A stretch of DNA of 8,943 nt from Bacillota bacterium (GCA_023446675.1 JAEXPO010000249.1:1-8943), one strand, 5' to 3'; counted from the first letter of the stretch, positions 1 to 7,153 are shown. The notes: generated by a model from the sequence alone, not told the origin. Program-made: numbers and translations.

Positions 1-972
1 GGTATAGCCCATGTCCCGGAAGTACTCGGCAATGGTAATACCGGTGTAAATGGACGCTTCCCGCGCCGCCACAGGCATGTCGGAGGTATTGGCGATAAGC
101 ACCGTACGCTTCATAAGGGATTCACCGGTTTTTGGGTCCTTAAGCTCGGGGAACTCCATAAGAACATCGGTCATTTCGTTGCCGCGCTCGCCGCAGCCGA
201 TGTAAACGACCAAATCCACGGAAGCCCATTTGGCAAGCTGGTGCTGAACCACCGTTTTCCCGCTTCCAAAGGGACCGGGAATAGCCGCAACGCCTCCCAT
301 GGCAATAGGAAACAGTGTATCAATTGTACGCTGGCCGGTTACCATGGGTTCATTGGGAGAAAGCTTTTCCTTATAGGGACGCTCCTTGCGCACAGGCCAC
401 TTCTGCATCAGTGTGAGCGGAACGCTGCTGCCATCCTTCTCATTTTTAAGAACAGCAATGTTTTCCAGAACGGTGTATTCCCCCTCGGTAACGGCTTCAA
501 TCACCCCTGAAAGCCCGTAGGGAACCATAATTCGGTGGGTGAACACGGCGTTTTCCTTAACCGTTCCGATAAAATCACCGGCCTCCACCCTGTCTCCCGG
601 CTTTACCGAAGGAACAAAGTGCCATTTCTTTTCCCGATTAAGGGAAGGAACCCGGACTCCCCTTGATATTGAGTTTCCGATAGCTTCCCGCATGGCTTCC
701 AACGGTCTTTGTATTCCGTCGAACATATTTTCAATAAGGCCCGGCCCCAGCTCAACGCTCAAGGGGGCCATAGTGGAGACCACAGGCTCACCCGGCCCCA
801 GGCCCGAGGTTTCCTCGTAAACCTGAATGGATGCCCTGTCTTCATGTATTTCCAATATTTCGCCAATCAGGTTCTTGCTCGATACGGACACCACGTCGAA
901 CATATGGCTGTCGCGCATACCTTCCGCGATGACCAGCGGGCCGGAAACCTTGACGATTCTTCCTTGATTCAT
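1..972 (-). CDS. ntpA: V-type ATP synthase catalytic subunit A, N-terminal 324 residues (cut by window edge)
   Basis: This is the catalytic nucleotide-binding subunit of the V1/A1 head, which hydrolyses or makes ATP in an A3B3 hexamer at the cytoplasmic face of the membrane. The translation begins [19 protein letters not shown], the N-terminal beta-barrel. The A-specific bulge domain follows (about residues 110-190), then [14 protein letters not shown]. The Walker A loop GPFGSGKT is at residues 233-240 (bases 253-276), and the family motif [19 protein letters not shown] comes shortly after. The frame stays open to base 1, ending in the conserved [20 protein letters not shown]. The family is normally near 590 residues, so roughly 265 are missing to the left. 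The ATG at 972 is preceded by GGAAAGGA at about 10 nt. It lies 44 nt after ntpG as a late gene of the operon. A is told from B by the P-loop and the bulge domain. Confidence 0.97.
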   Translation of the reverse strand, partial: MNQGRIVKVSGPLVIAEGMRDSHMFDVVSVSSKNLIGEILEIHEDRASIQVYEETSGLGPGEPVVSTMAPLSVELGPGLIENMFDGIQRPLEAMREAIGNSISRGVRVPSLNREKKWHFVPSVKPGDRVEAGDFIGTVKENAVFTHRIMVPYGLSGVIEAVTEGEYTVLENIAVLKNEKDGSSVPLTLMQKWPVRKERPYKEKLSPNEPMVTGQRTIDTLFPIAMGGVAAIPGPFGSGKTVVQHQLAKWASVDLVVYIGCGERGNEMTDVLMEFPELKDPKTGESLMKRTVLIANTSDMPVAAREASIYTGITIAEYFRDMGYT

Positions 973-1016
973 CTTTTTTTCATCCTTTCCACAGACATTA
1001 AAGGAAGCAGGAGTTT

Positions 1017-1337
1017 TTATTCCTCGTTAAACAGGATATCCGCTCCCACAGCCTTTTCAACACTTTCCTTTACGGAAGAAAGGCCGATTCCGAGAGACCC
1101 CTGCACACCGGGAATGGGAACAATGGCCGGAAACCGGCTGCCGCGATACCTGGCTATATCGTCCTTAATGTCCCGTGCGGTTTGCTCCGTTACAAAAATG
1201 ACGGCATAATCATTCTGAGCAAGCCGATGAAGCAATCGGGAGGATTCCTCCACGGAGGCAACGGGATAAACGTCAAAGCCGATAGCCTTAAAGCCCAGGA
1301 TACTGTCCCTCTCGCCCAAGACGGCTATTTTACGCAT
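1017..1337 (-). CDS. ntpG: V-type ATP synthase subunit F (NtpG), central stalk
   Basis: A small central-stalk subunit that, with D, forms the rotating shaft linking the A3B3 head to the membrane ring. The 106-residue length is normal for the family. The N-terminus [20 protein letters not shown] is typical: a Rossmann-like beta-alpha fold with the conserved glycine-rich GERDSILGF turn. A middle strand [13 protein letters not shown] and the IVPIPG segment follow. The start at 1337 lies inside the 3' end of ntpC, an 8-nt overlap, which suggests translational coupling. A GAGG(G)TGAGGA Shine-Dalgarno lies just upstream within ntpC. In E. hirae this gene is called ntpG, while alphabetic schemes call the protein subunit F; it should not be confused with the stalk gene ntpF at 5531-5857. 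Identification rests on sequence plus position between C and A. Confidence 0.93.
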   Translation of the reverse strand: MRKIAVLGERDSILGFKAIGFDVYPVASVEESSRLLHRLAQNDYAVIFVTEQTARDIKDDIARYRGSRFPAIVPIPGVQGSLGIGLSSVKESVEKAVGADILFNEE

Positions 1338-2343
1338 AGCTTATCCTCACCCTCTCTCTTATGCTTTCGTGGGGAAGGTTGTTAACCTTCCCTGTAATGA
1401 TCAGTCTGACATTGCGGATTTCCGCCTCCTTATAAAACAGGTAGGCTACCGCCGGTTCTATTCCCATAGCGATTCGACGGCTTTTCCGAACCTCCTCAAT
1501 GACATAATCGTCCAGGGCCTTCTCCACCGCCGACATGCTCACATTGCCCTTTAAAAGCTCCTTAAGGCTCTCGGAAAGCTTCAAAAGGTCAGCATAGCGA
1601 AGAGCTGCCAAAAAGGCTTCAAAGGGCTTTTCAATCAGCTCCGCATAGGTTTTAACATCAGGCCTGCCTCCGGGGATAAGCGCCTTTATAACAAAATCAG
1701 GCGCCTTTTTAAGAAGCTTCGCCCGAATGAAAATACGGACATTGGCCACATCCACAAGGGTATTAACCAGTCCCGTCACAAAGGGCTCGTCAATAATTCG
1801 TGCATCCTCCAGCATGTTGGTGTACATGCCTCTGTCCAAAACAAAATCCACGGTTTGGGGATCATTCGTTTTACCGTAGGCTTCTATACTTTCCATTATT
1901 GCATTCTGGAAGGTTTCCGGAAGCTCTTTAAGGTTTCTGTCCGTTATCATGCGTGAAAGCTTGTCAGGAGGTACCGTACCTGCGTCCGACAAAAATCGTG
2001 ATCCGGACACGCCTGAAAATTCTGCTTTGAGAAGGATTTTTGCGTTCAGGTAATCGTTCCTTCTCATAAAGAGCTCCACAGCCCCACTGTCCGGGAGCAC
2101 GCTTTTCAAAAGCCCAAAGCACTTTTTCATTTCACCGGAAAGCAGTTTTTCCAAATCCTCCGGAGCCACGGTTCCCCCTGCCGTACCCTCGCCGTAACCG
2201 GCTTCGGTAACGATACGAACAGCTTCGACAGGGCTTGAAGCTTCAAACAGGCGTTCCAGCTTCTGAACCGTTAAAAGCTTGTTTTCAGCTGAGCGGATAC
2301 GCGCTGTGGCATAGGCAAAATCTTCTTCTTTCAACCTTGGCAT
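1330..2343 (-). CDS. ntpC: V-type ATP synthase subunit C (d-type), rotor collar
   Basis: This is the funnel-shaped subunit (V-ATPase C/AC39, eukaryotic d) that sits on the membrane c-ring and receives the D/F shaft. The 337 residues agree with the usual 320-350. The N-terminus KEEDFAYATARIRSAENKLL and the mid-protein DYLNAKILLKAEFSGV are typical; the family is mostly helical, built from three repeats, and has no catalytic motif. The final part contains the conserved LRLIITGKVN-like region, here VRLIITGKVNNLP, and ends RERVRISYA. The ATG at 2343 follows an AAGGAA Shine-Dalgarno at about 12 nt. The 70-nt gap after ntpE is the largest between ATPase genes here and holds a perfect stem-loop (2364-2388). 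One copy per enzyme is expected, against two or three for E and about ten for K. The 3' end overlaps ntpG by 8 nt. Confidence 0.94.
   Translation of the reverse strand: MPRLKEEDFAYATARIRSAENKLLTVQKLERLFEASSPVEAVRIVTEAGYGEGTAGGTVAPEDLEKLLSGEMKKCFGLLKSVLPDSGAVELFMRRNDYLNAKILLKAEFSGVSGSRFLSDAGTVPPDKLSRMITDRNLKELPETFQNAIMESIEAYGKTNDPQTVDFVLDRGMYTNMLEDARIIDEPFVTGLVNTLVDVANVRIFIRAKLLKKAPDFVIKALIPGGRPDVKTYAELIEKPFEAFLAALRYADLLKLSESLKELLKGNVSMSAVEKALDDYVIEEVRKSRRIAMGIEPAVAYLFYKEAEIRNVRLIITGKVNNLPHESIRERVRISYA
1372..1392 (-). repeat. 9-bp inverted repeat (stem-loop) in the 3' end of ntpC
   Basis: Bases 1372-1380 pair perfectly with 1384-1392 around a 3-nt loop; the arms are GGGAAGGTT and AACCTTCCC. 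It lies inside the coding sequence of ntpC (residues GKVNNLP) and ends 34 nt upstream of the ntpG start. With no U run after it, a terminator is unlikely. It may be chance or an mRNA processing or stability element. Confidence 0.45.
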
Positions 2344-2363
2344 TGTTACCGCTATTTCCTTTC

Positions 2364-2388
2364 TCCGAAAATGAATCCCATTTTCGGA
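2364..2388 (-). promoter_or_regulatory. Perfect 10-bp stem-loop between ntpE and ntpC
   Basis: Bases 2364-2373 are the exact reverse complement of 2379-2388, with a 5-nt loop. In the minus-strand RNA the arms read TCCGAAAATG and CATTTTCGGA. The hairpin is followed directly by GAAAGGAAAT, the Shine-Dalgarno region of ntpC, and not by a U run, so it does not look like a rho-independent terminator. It may act as an RNA processing or stability element or reduce ntpC translation. The function is inferred; only the symmetry is seen. Confidence 0.6.
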
Positions 2389-2413
2389 AATTACTACTTG
2401 CTGCTGTCAGGCT

Positions 2414-3028
2414 TCAGTCGTTTTTAAACAATACAGCGGCAACATCCGCTTCAAGCCTGTTTTTTTCAAGGTTCAGCAAGATTTCCAGAGTGCAGTTTAT
2501 TTCTAAATCGCCGTAGCGAAGCACCGCGCCGCCTTTAGAGGAAAGGAATTCCCCGGAGGGAGCTAAAGATAAAGATGCCTCCCGGCCCTTTTCCTTTAAA
2601 AGCCTGTTGAGCCCATTTATAAATTCCGGTCCCAACCGGTTCTTACTGTCGGCCTCATTAACCAAAATCTGGCCTTCGCCATCCCGTACGGCCTGCAGTA
2701 AATAGTACTCCATCATCTTACGATATTGATCCTCCGGCAGCTTGCCCAGCTTGTCCAGAGCCAGCTCAAAGGCTTTAGCGACCATATCCTGTCTTGTTTT
2801 CAGCACCTGCTTCCTGTCCTCCAGGGAGGCTGTAGCGGAAATGCGCTTTTTAAGAATTTCCGCCTCGGCCTGAGCCTTGGCTTCCGACTGGGCAAGGTTA
2901 CCTGAGGCTTCCGCTTCCGCTTGGGCAAGTATTGCCGCCGCTTCCTGCTCTGCCTTTCGGATAACTTCCTCCGCCTCTCGCCGGGCATCAGACAGGATCT
3001 TTTCCTTTATTTTTTCAATCCCGTTCAT
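2414..3028 (-). CDS. ntpE: V-type ATP synthase subunit E, peripheral stalk
   Basis: A peripheral-stalk subunit that pairs with the G/H-type protein (ntpF here) to form the stator holding the A3B3 head against rotation. The 204-residue length fits the family. Residues 1-100 or so are an Ala/Glu/Lys-rich helix with heptad character (for example AEEVIRKAEQEAAAILAQAE), the stalk coiled coil. Residues 100-204 form the compact alpha/beta head-binding domain, with GEGQILVNEAD and the closing LEADVAAVLF segment. The ATG at 3028 has a GAAAGGG Shine-Dalgarno about 10 nt upstream, and the gene begins only 20 nt after ntpK stops. The coiled-coil half is low in complexity, so the assignment leans on the C-terminal domain and on its place between K and C. 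Confidence 0.93.
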   Translation of the reverse strand: MNGIEKIKEKILSDARREAEEVIRKAEQEAAAILAQAEAEASGNLAQSEAKAQAEAEILKKRISATASLEDRKQVLKTRQDMVAKAFELALDKLGKLPEDQYRKMMEYYLLQAVRDGEGQILVNEADSKNRLGPEFINGLNRLLKEKGREASLSLAPSGEFLSSKGGAVLRYGDLEINCTLEILLNLEKNRLEADVAAVLFKND

Positions 3029-3048
3029 TTAGTAACGCCCTTTCAAAT

Positions 3049-3516
3049 TTATATCTTGCCCAGCATCTGAATGGACACGACAAGGCTCAGGATGGCGAAC
3101 ATTTCTACCATCAGCGCGAAAATAATAGCGTTACCGAGAGCTTCGGGCCTCTTTGCCAAAAGGTTGATGCCCGCTGCGGAAACCTTGCCCTGCCAAATAG
3201 CTGAAATGCAGCCTACTATACCAATGGGAAGGCCGGCCATCAGAAGGGAAAGTCCCTGCTGCAGTGTCAAACTGTCGGAGATTTGGTTATTAATAATCAT
3301 AAAGGCAATAACGAAGCCGTAAATAGACTGGGTTGAAGGAAGCGCCTGCATAACCATGGCAGAAGCAAATTTACCGGGGTCATCGGCTACAAGTCCGGCA
3401 GCGGCCTGCCCTGCAATACCTACTCCCTTGGCGGAACCAATAGATGCTACAAAAAAAGCGATCGCGGCACCGAGAAAAGCGTAAACCGTAGGGTTCAAAA
3501 AGAGATCTGCAAACAT
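3049..3516 (-). CDS. ntpK: V-type ATP synthase subunit K (16-kDa proteolipid, rotor ring), sodium type
   Basis: The membrane ring subunit that carries ions through V0. It has 155 residues and four transmembrane helices (about 11-34, 51-76, 85-108, 127-152) arising from a duplicated two-helix hairpin. The repeated sequences ASIGSAKGVGIAGQAAAGLV and GKVSAAGINLLAKRPEALG show this. Only the second hairpin keeps the ion-carrying carboxylate, Glu138 in MVEMFAIL, as in V-type rings. Leu59, Thr62 and Gln63 in ALPSTQSIYGF, Gln109 in WQGKVSAAG and Tyr66 correspond to E. hirae Leu61, Thr64, Gln65, Gln110 and Tyr68, the known Na+ pocket. Sodium transport is therefore inferred. The best Shine-Dalgarno of the operon (AGGAGG) precedes it, in line with about ten copies per enzyme. 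Confidence 0.96.
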   Translation of the reverse strand: MFADLFLNPTVYAFLGAAIAFFVASIGSAKGVGIAGQAAAGLVADDPGKFASAMVMQALPSTQSIYGFVIAFMIINNQISDSLTLQQGLSLLMAGLPIGIVGCISAIWQGKVSAAGINLLAKRPEALGNAIIFALMVEMFAILSLVVSIQMLGKI

Positions 3517-3526
3517 GATACTAAAT

Positions 3527-3532
3527 CCTCCT
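3527..3532 (-). promoter_or_regulatory. Strong ribosome binding site of ntpK
   Basis: A perfect AGGAGG lies 10 nt before the ATG at 3516, inside the 30-nt ntpI-ntpK gap. It is the best match to the anti-Shine-Dalgarno among the ATPase genes shown, most of which have GAAAGG-like sites. K is needed in about ten copies per complex, so the stronger site may raise its output. That link is an inference. Confidence 0.75.
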
Positions 3533-3546
3533 AAATCAAATTAAAC

Positions 3547-5544
3547 TTATGCTGCGGGAGCTTCTGCGCTCAACACGCGCTCCGTTGCGGTTTTTACAAC
3601 AATATAACGTGTATTTGCCTGAAAGGGCCGGAATGCTTCTCCGCCGCCTTCAAGAAATTTGCCGAAAAACTCCAGATACTGCAGTCGGCAGGAATGAACA
3701 AAAGCCCCCAGCACATTCAGGCCAATATTTATGGAATGGCCTACAATGATAATAAGACTGCTGGCAATAATACGAACCACGATATTTCCGCCCATGGTAG
3801 CGCTCAGGGTGTTCACTATGTCGCCGATAATAGCCGATGCAAGCCCCAGGGCTACCAGACGGGTATAGGAGAGGCAGTCGCTTAAAAAGCCTATAAGATC
3901 ATACAGCTTTCCAACGCCTCCAAAGATTTTACCGAACAGCTTGGGGGATTTTCTCCCCTGGGTAAGAAGCAGAAGAATGACACCCAGCAACAAAAGCTTG
4001 TTGCCAAGAGAGGTAAGCCAGTCCAAGCCCTCCGTATTGACCCCCGGCGCAAAGGGCAGCAAGGTGAGGGCAAATCCGATATACAATAGATAAATAAAAA
4101 GTACATCGAACACAAAATCCAAGTACTTCTTTTTGCGCAGAAGATTGGCGCCTTTTACGCCAAACCCGAAGAACATATGAATAATACCGAAAAGGATAGC
4201 CCAGCTCATCATTAAATCGGGGTTCTCAACAGGATTCATCCACAGGGCTGTTTTGGATAATGCACTTATCCCAAACCAGCTGCCGAACATCAAGCCCCAA
4301 AACACGGAAGACAACCCGCACCACATCAGAAGCTTTATAAAACGCCGGGGGCCGTCTTCCATTTTAATCCGCCAGACAAGGATACCGGCCACCAGCGCCA
4401 TTAGAAGCCCGTAGCCCCCATCCCCCCGCATCATACCAAAGAACAGGCAGAAAAACGGCATCATGATAGGGCTTGGATCCAGCTCTTTGCTGCTTGGAAG
4501 TCCATACATGGTTAGTACGGGACGAATGGATTCCACTACCGGTCCATTTTCAATCAGGACAGGATAGGCTTCGTCCTCTTCCGGTTCGTTAATTTCTACC
4601 GAGCAGATGAATTCTTTTGTCAGCCAGCCTTTTACCTTAAGGGAAAGCTCCGTGGGCACCCAGCCTTCAAGCAGGAAGACACTCCGGGTGGATACAAGCC
4701 GGCCATGGGCTTCAAGCCTGCAGCGTTCCATTACATATGCATCATGAAGAACCTCAAGTTTTTCTCTTTCGCCAGCCAAAGCTACTATTGCCTCTGCCAG
4801 CTTTTTTCTCTCATTATCAATAGCAAGAAGTTGTTTTTCAAGCCTGACTTTATTCTCTCTTGCCGTTCCAGACATGTCGCGGAACACAATACGGTTCCAC
4901 CCTTTTGCTTTTAAAAGGGACATGATTTCGGATTCTTTGTCTTTGTGCCCTGCCACGACCAGATAGCGATGCTCTCTGTCGAAACCGGCCTGTTGAAGCA
5001 TAGATTCGGGAGCCGATTCTTCCAGTTCCCTTTCCAGCGTAGCAAGATCCGTTAAATGGGGCAGAGTACCGGTATGAATAAAGGTCAGCCGTGTTGAATC
5101 CGTTTCAAGAGCCAGCTCTGTAGACAGCCACGGTGAAAGGGATACGATAAGGCCTTTAACTTTGTTCTCGTCCCCCTTAAGGCGAATTATTGCCTCTTCC
5201 AGGCTTTTAATCCTGCCGGAGGTTTCCAAAAGGGTGTTACGCTTTTCCATAACAGAATGGAAATCCTGCTCGTCGATGGTACGCCTCTTTGCGAAAAACG
5301 GACTTTTATAGCTGCCATAGCGTTTCAAAAGGTCTATGGAAAGTCCTATATCGGCAATTACGGCATCCAATTTCGACAACTCGCTTTGTACCGGTGTTTT
5401 TATTCCATATTGTTCACCCTCTGTATCCTCAGGGCTTCCGTCGGTTATTTCAACCGCACCCATAGCCATAAGGCCCTTGAGAATTTCGCTGCGTTCGGAC
5501 TGAAGGCCCAATACGGAAATTTTGCTCATTTTAACTACTGACAT
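3547..5544 (-). CDS. ntpI: V-type ATP synthase subunit I (a-type stator, ion channel half)
   Basis: The 665-residue membrane stator subunit that joins the peripheral stalks to V0 and supplies the two ion half-channels. Residues 1-350 or so are cytoplasmic: an N-terminal alpha/beta lobe (SKISVLGLQSERSEILKGL), a long coiled coil on both sides (about 50-130 and 225-275), and the lobe closing motif LLEGWVPTEL. The C-terminal half has about eight membrane segments from residue 358 on. It opens with PFFCLFFGMMRGDGGYGL and contains SYTRLVALGLA (Arg562) and VGHSINIGLNVLGAFVHSCRL (His603, Arg620). Arg562 sits where the essential Arg735 of yeast Vph1 lies by motif. The length is close to E. hirae NtpI. 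The ATG at 5544 overlaps ntpF by 14 nt and has GGGAGGG about 12 nt upstream; a second ATG at 5529 (Met6) is possible but lies far from that site. Confidence 0.95.
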   Translation of the reverse strand: MSVVKMSKISVLGLQSERSEILKGLMAMGAVEITDGSPEDTEGEQYGIKTPVQSELSKLDAVIADIGLSIDLLKRYGSYKSPFFAKRRTIDEQDFHSVMEKRNTLLETSGRIKSLEEAIIRLKGDENKVKGLIVSLSPWLSTELALETDSTRLTFIHTGTLPHLTDLATLERELEESAPESMLQQAGFDREHRYLVVAGHKDKESEIMSLLKAKGWNRIVFRDMSGTARENKVRLEKQLLAIDNERKKLAEAIVALAGEREKLEVLHDAYVMERCRLEAHGRLVSTRSVFLLEGWVPTELSLKVKGWLTKEFICSVEINEPEEDEAYPVLIENGPVVESIRPVLTMYGLPSSKELDPSPIMMPFFCLFFGMMRGDGGYGLLMALVAGILVWRIKMEDGPRRFIKLLMWCGLSSVFWGLMFGSWFGISALSKTALWMNPVENPDLMMSWAILFGIIHMFFGFGVKGANLLRKKKYLDFVFDVLFIYLLYIGFALTLLPFAPGVNTEGLDWLTSLGNKLLLLGVILLLLTQGRKSPKLFGKIFGGVGKLYDLIGFLSDCLSYTRLVALGLASAIIGDIVNTLSATMGGNIVVRIIASSLIIIVGHSINIGLNVLGAFVHSCRLQYLEFFGKFLEGGGEAFRPFQANTRYIVVKTATERVLSAEAPAA

Positions 5545-5857
5545 CCGAGTTTACTACCCTCCCGACGATAAAATTCGCCGCCAAGTCAAGCTGCGCTTCC
5601 ACCTTGGTACGCAGCGTACCATCAGCGCTCTTGCGCTCATCAGCCTGCTTTTCACTTTCCTTTTCCGCCAGCCGCCTTGCGCTTTCCAAAATGTCTAAGT
5701 AACTGTTTTCAGCCTTCAGAACACTGGCTTCCAGCAACTCCGATGCTTTTCTTCGTGCTTCGGCAAGCCTGTCCCTTGCTGCTTTTCGCGCTTCTTCCTC
5801 AATTGCGGCCGCCGCAGCCTCAACCTTTAAAATATCGTTTAAAACGCCATCCGCCAT
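5531..5857 (-). CDS. ntpF: V-type ATP synthase peripheral stalk subunit (G/H type, NtpF)
   Basis: The small stator-stalk partner of subunit E, called NtpF in E. hirae and subunit G or H elsewhere. From the ATG at 5857 it has 108 residues, starting MADGVLNDILKVEAAAAAIEEEA. Most of it is an Ala/Glu/Arg/Lys-rich amphipathic helix, and it closes with the short conserved tail LDLAANFIVGRVV. There is no catalytic motif, as expected for this family. The start at 5857 is chosen because GGGAGGTG (5863-5870) lies 5 nt ahead of it; an in-frame TTG at 5872 would put that site inside the gene. It follows the diguanylate cyclase stop by 21 nt and overlaps ntpI by 14 nt. Low-complexity helices resemble many proteins, so position as the first ntp gene is part of the evidence. 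Confidence 0.9.
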   Translation of the reverse strand: MADGVLNDILKVEAAAAAIEEEARKAARDRLAEARRKASELLEASVLKAENSYLDILESARRLAEKESEKQADERKSADGTLRTKVEAQLDLAANFIVGRVVNSDVSS

Positions 5858-5862
5858 TTGCA

Positions 5863-5870
5863 CACCTCCC
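5863..5870 (-). promoter_or_regulatory. Ribosome binding site that fixes the ntpF start
   Basis: The minus strand reads GGGAGGTG, then 5 nt, then ATG (5857). It sits in the 21-nt gap between the diguanylate cyclase and ntpF and argues against the in-frame TTG start at 5872. No separate promoter or terminator is visible in this gap. Confidence 0.8.
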
Positions 5871-5878
5871 AACTAAAC

Positions 5879-7087
5879 TCAACTCTTTGAGACGCAGTTT
5901 CTACCATTGCTTTTTGATTTATACAATGCCTCATCGGCGCGTCTTATAACATCATAAGGGGTTTTAAGCATTTCGGTCTTTTGTGCCACACCTATGCTTA
6001 CCGTGATATTAACCACTTCACCTGCTTTTGAAACAGTTTTTTTACCGCTAGTCTTGGAAGAACGGCTCTTTCCGCCTTCTTCACCACCGGGTGTCCGAAC
6101 AACGAAAGGCCTTGATTCAACCGCTTTTCGGACTGTCTCAAGACGCTGCTCAACTTCATCATATTCCTGCCCATGGAATATAATGGCAAATTCTTCACCG
6201 CCATAGCGGAATATCTTTCCTCGCCCTGAGGTTCTTTCCATAATAGCCGCCACCATACGAAGCACCTCATCCCCTACATCATGGCCGTAGGTATCATTAA
6301 AGCGCTTAAAATGATCAATATCCACCATTGCAATGGCGTATCTGCCCCCAAGGCGCATAAGCTCCTGTTCCATCGCCCTTCGGGCAAGAATGCCTGTAAG
6401 GGTATCATAGAAGGCCATGGAATAGGACACATCAAAAAGAGCTATGATAATTATAAGGAAAATTGCTCCGGTAAACAAGGATACAAACAGCATTCTTTCC
6501 ATAAAATGCAGGGATATGTAAGAGGACAAAAGGATAACCGCCAAAACAAGCTGATGATAATTTCTTTTGAGAACATAGGCGGTGGCCAGAAGGCCAATGG
6601 CCAATATGTACAGCACCGTGGCAGGAATAACAAGTCCGGTCTTCCTTGCCGCGTTTTCGGGAATTTCATTTGGGGAAAGCCCCATTCGGCCCAGAGTATT
6701 AACAAAAACAAACAGCATTTGCGCTCCAACGATAATAAGCTTGTTTCTGCCGTAATAACCCAGAATGCCACGTTCCTTGGCAAAGCTCAGCCAAATAACA
6801 TTAAGCGGCGTTAGAATACTAAGCTGAAGCACGGCATTGGCTTTGATATCCGGCCTTGCATCGGAGGCGGCTATTAGCAGTATGCTGAACAGAAAATAAC
6901 AGCAAAGGTAAAAGAAATTGCTGTTTTGAAGCCAGAGGCACATAAATAAGGCCATTCCCGCAAGCAAATAAGGGAGAACGAGTACAACCTGACTGACAGG
7001 CTCGTTAAAAGAGTCTGCCTTAAGGGCAGCAGCCCACGCGGCAAGTAATACTATAAAAGGGGCGGCAAGAATTAAGAACCTCCTCAT
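5879..7087 (-). CDS. Membrane-bound diguanylate cyclase (GGDEF domain)
   Basis: Predicted to join two GTP into cyclic di-GMP on the cytoplasmic side of the membrane. Residues 1-220 or so hold about eight hydrophobic segments (near 4-21, 33-53, 57-74, 85-101, 117-133, 152-171, 178-194, 198-219), an input domain I do not recognise. The GGDEF domain runs from about 225 (AFYDTLTGILARR) to 398. Asp256 and Glu298 would bind metal, Asn264 and Asp273 the guanine, and the signature is RYGGEEF at 294-300. All catalytic residues are present, so it should be active. The inhibitory I-site RxxD, expected at 287-290, reads SGRG and is absent. A Gly/Ser/Lys-rich insert (about 332-357) lies before VNITVSIGVAQK. 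The start at 7087 has only a weak Shine-Dalgarno. The gene is co-directional with the V-ATPase operon and ends 21 nt before ntpF. Confidence 0.94.
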   Translation of the reverse strand: MRRFLILAAPFIVLLAAWAAALKADSFNEPVSQVVLVLPYLLAGMALFMCLWLQNSNFFYLCCYFLFSILLIAASDARPDIKANAVLQLSILTPLNVIWLSFAKERGILGYYGRNKLIIVGAQMLFVFVNTLGRMGLSPNEIPENAARKTGLVIPATVLYILAIGLLATAYVLKRNYHQLVLAVILLSSYISLHFMERMLFVSLFTGAIFLIIIIALFDVSYSMAFYDTLTGILARRAMEQELMRLGGRYAIAMVDIDHFKRFNDTYGHDVGDEVLRMVAAIMERTSGRGKIFRYGGEEFAIIFHGQEYDEVEQRLETVRKAVESRPFVVRTPGGEEGGKSRSSKTSGKKTVSKAGEVVNITVSIGVAQKTEMLKTPYDVIRRADEALYKSKSNGRNCVSKS

Positions 7088-7153
7088 CTCTCCCAGGGAA
7101 CCTCACTTGTCTTAAGTTTGAATAAATACGGTTAAGAAAAGCATCTCTTTTTT

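Noticed and set aside
983..1005. 6-bp inverted repeat (AAAGGA/TCCTTT) that could mask the ntpA ribosome site
   Set aside because: The stem is short and AU-rich with an 11-nt loop, too weak to support a regulatory claim.
241..1209. Open frames on the plus strand opposite ntpA and ntpG
   Set aside because: They lie antisense to strongly conserved V-ATPase codons, lack ribosome sites and resemble no known family.
5527..5529. Met6 of ntpI as the real start, one base after the ntpF stop
   Set aside because: The only good Shine-Dalgarno (GGGAGGG) is about 27 nt away but about 12 nt from the ATG at 5544. It remains possible through translational coupling.
5858..5872. TTG start giving a 113-residue ntpF product
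   Set aside because: The GGGAGGTG ribosome site would lie inside the gene; it is well placed for the ATG at 5857.
6671..6684. Small GC-rich hairpin TGGGG-N4-CCCCA inside the cyclase gene
   Set aside because: Five base pairs within coding sequence, no U run, and expected by chance in this length.
6281..6814. 177-codon plus-strand open frame opposite the cyclase
   Set aside because: It is antisense to the GGDEF and membrane domains. The composition (rich in Lys, Asn, Gly, His) looks like a shadow frame, and no Shine-Dalgarno is seen.
7088..7150. Possible c-di-GMP riboswitch in the cyclase leader
   Set aside because: The predicted leader is only about 60 nt and I see none of the conserved GEMM elements, which need nearly 100 nt.
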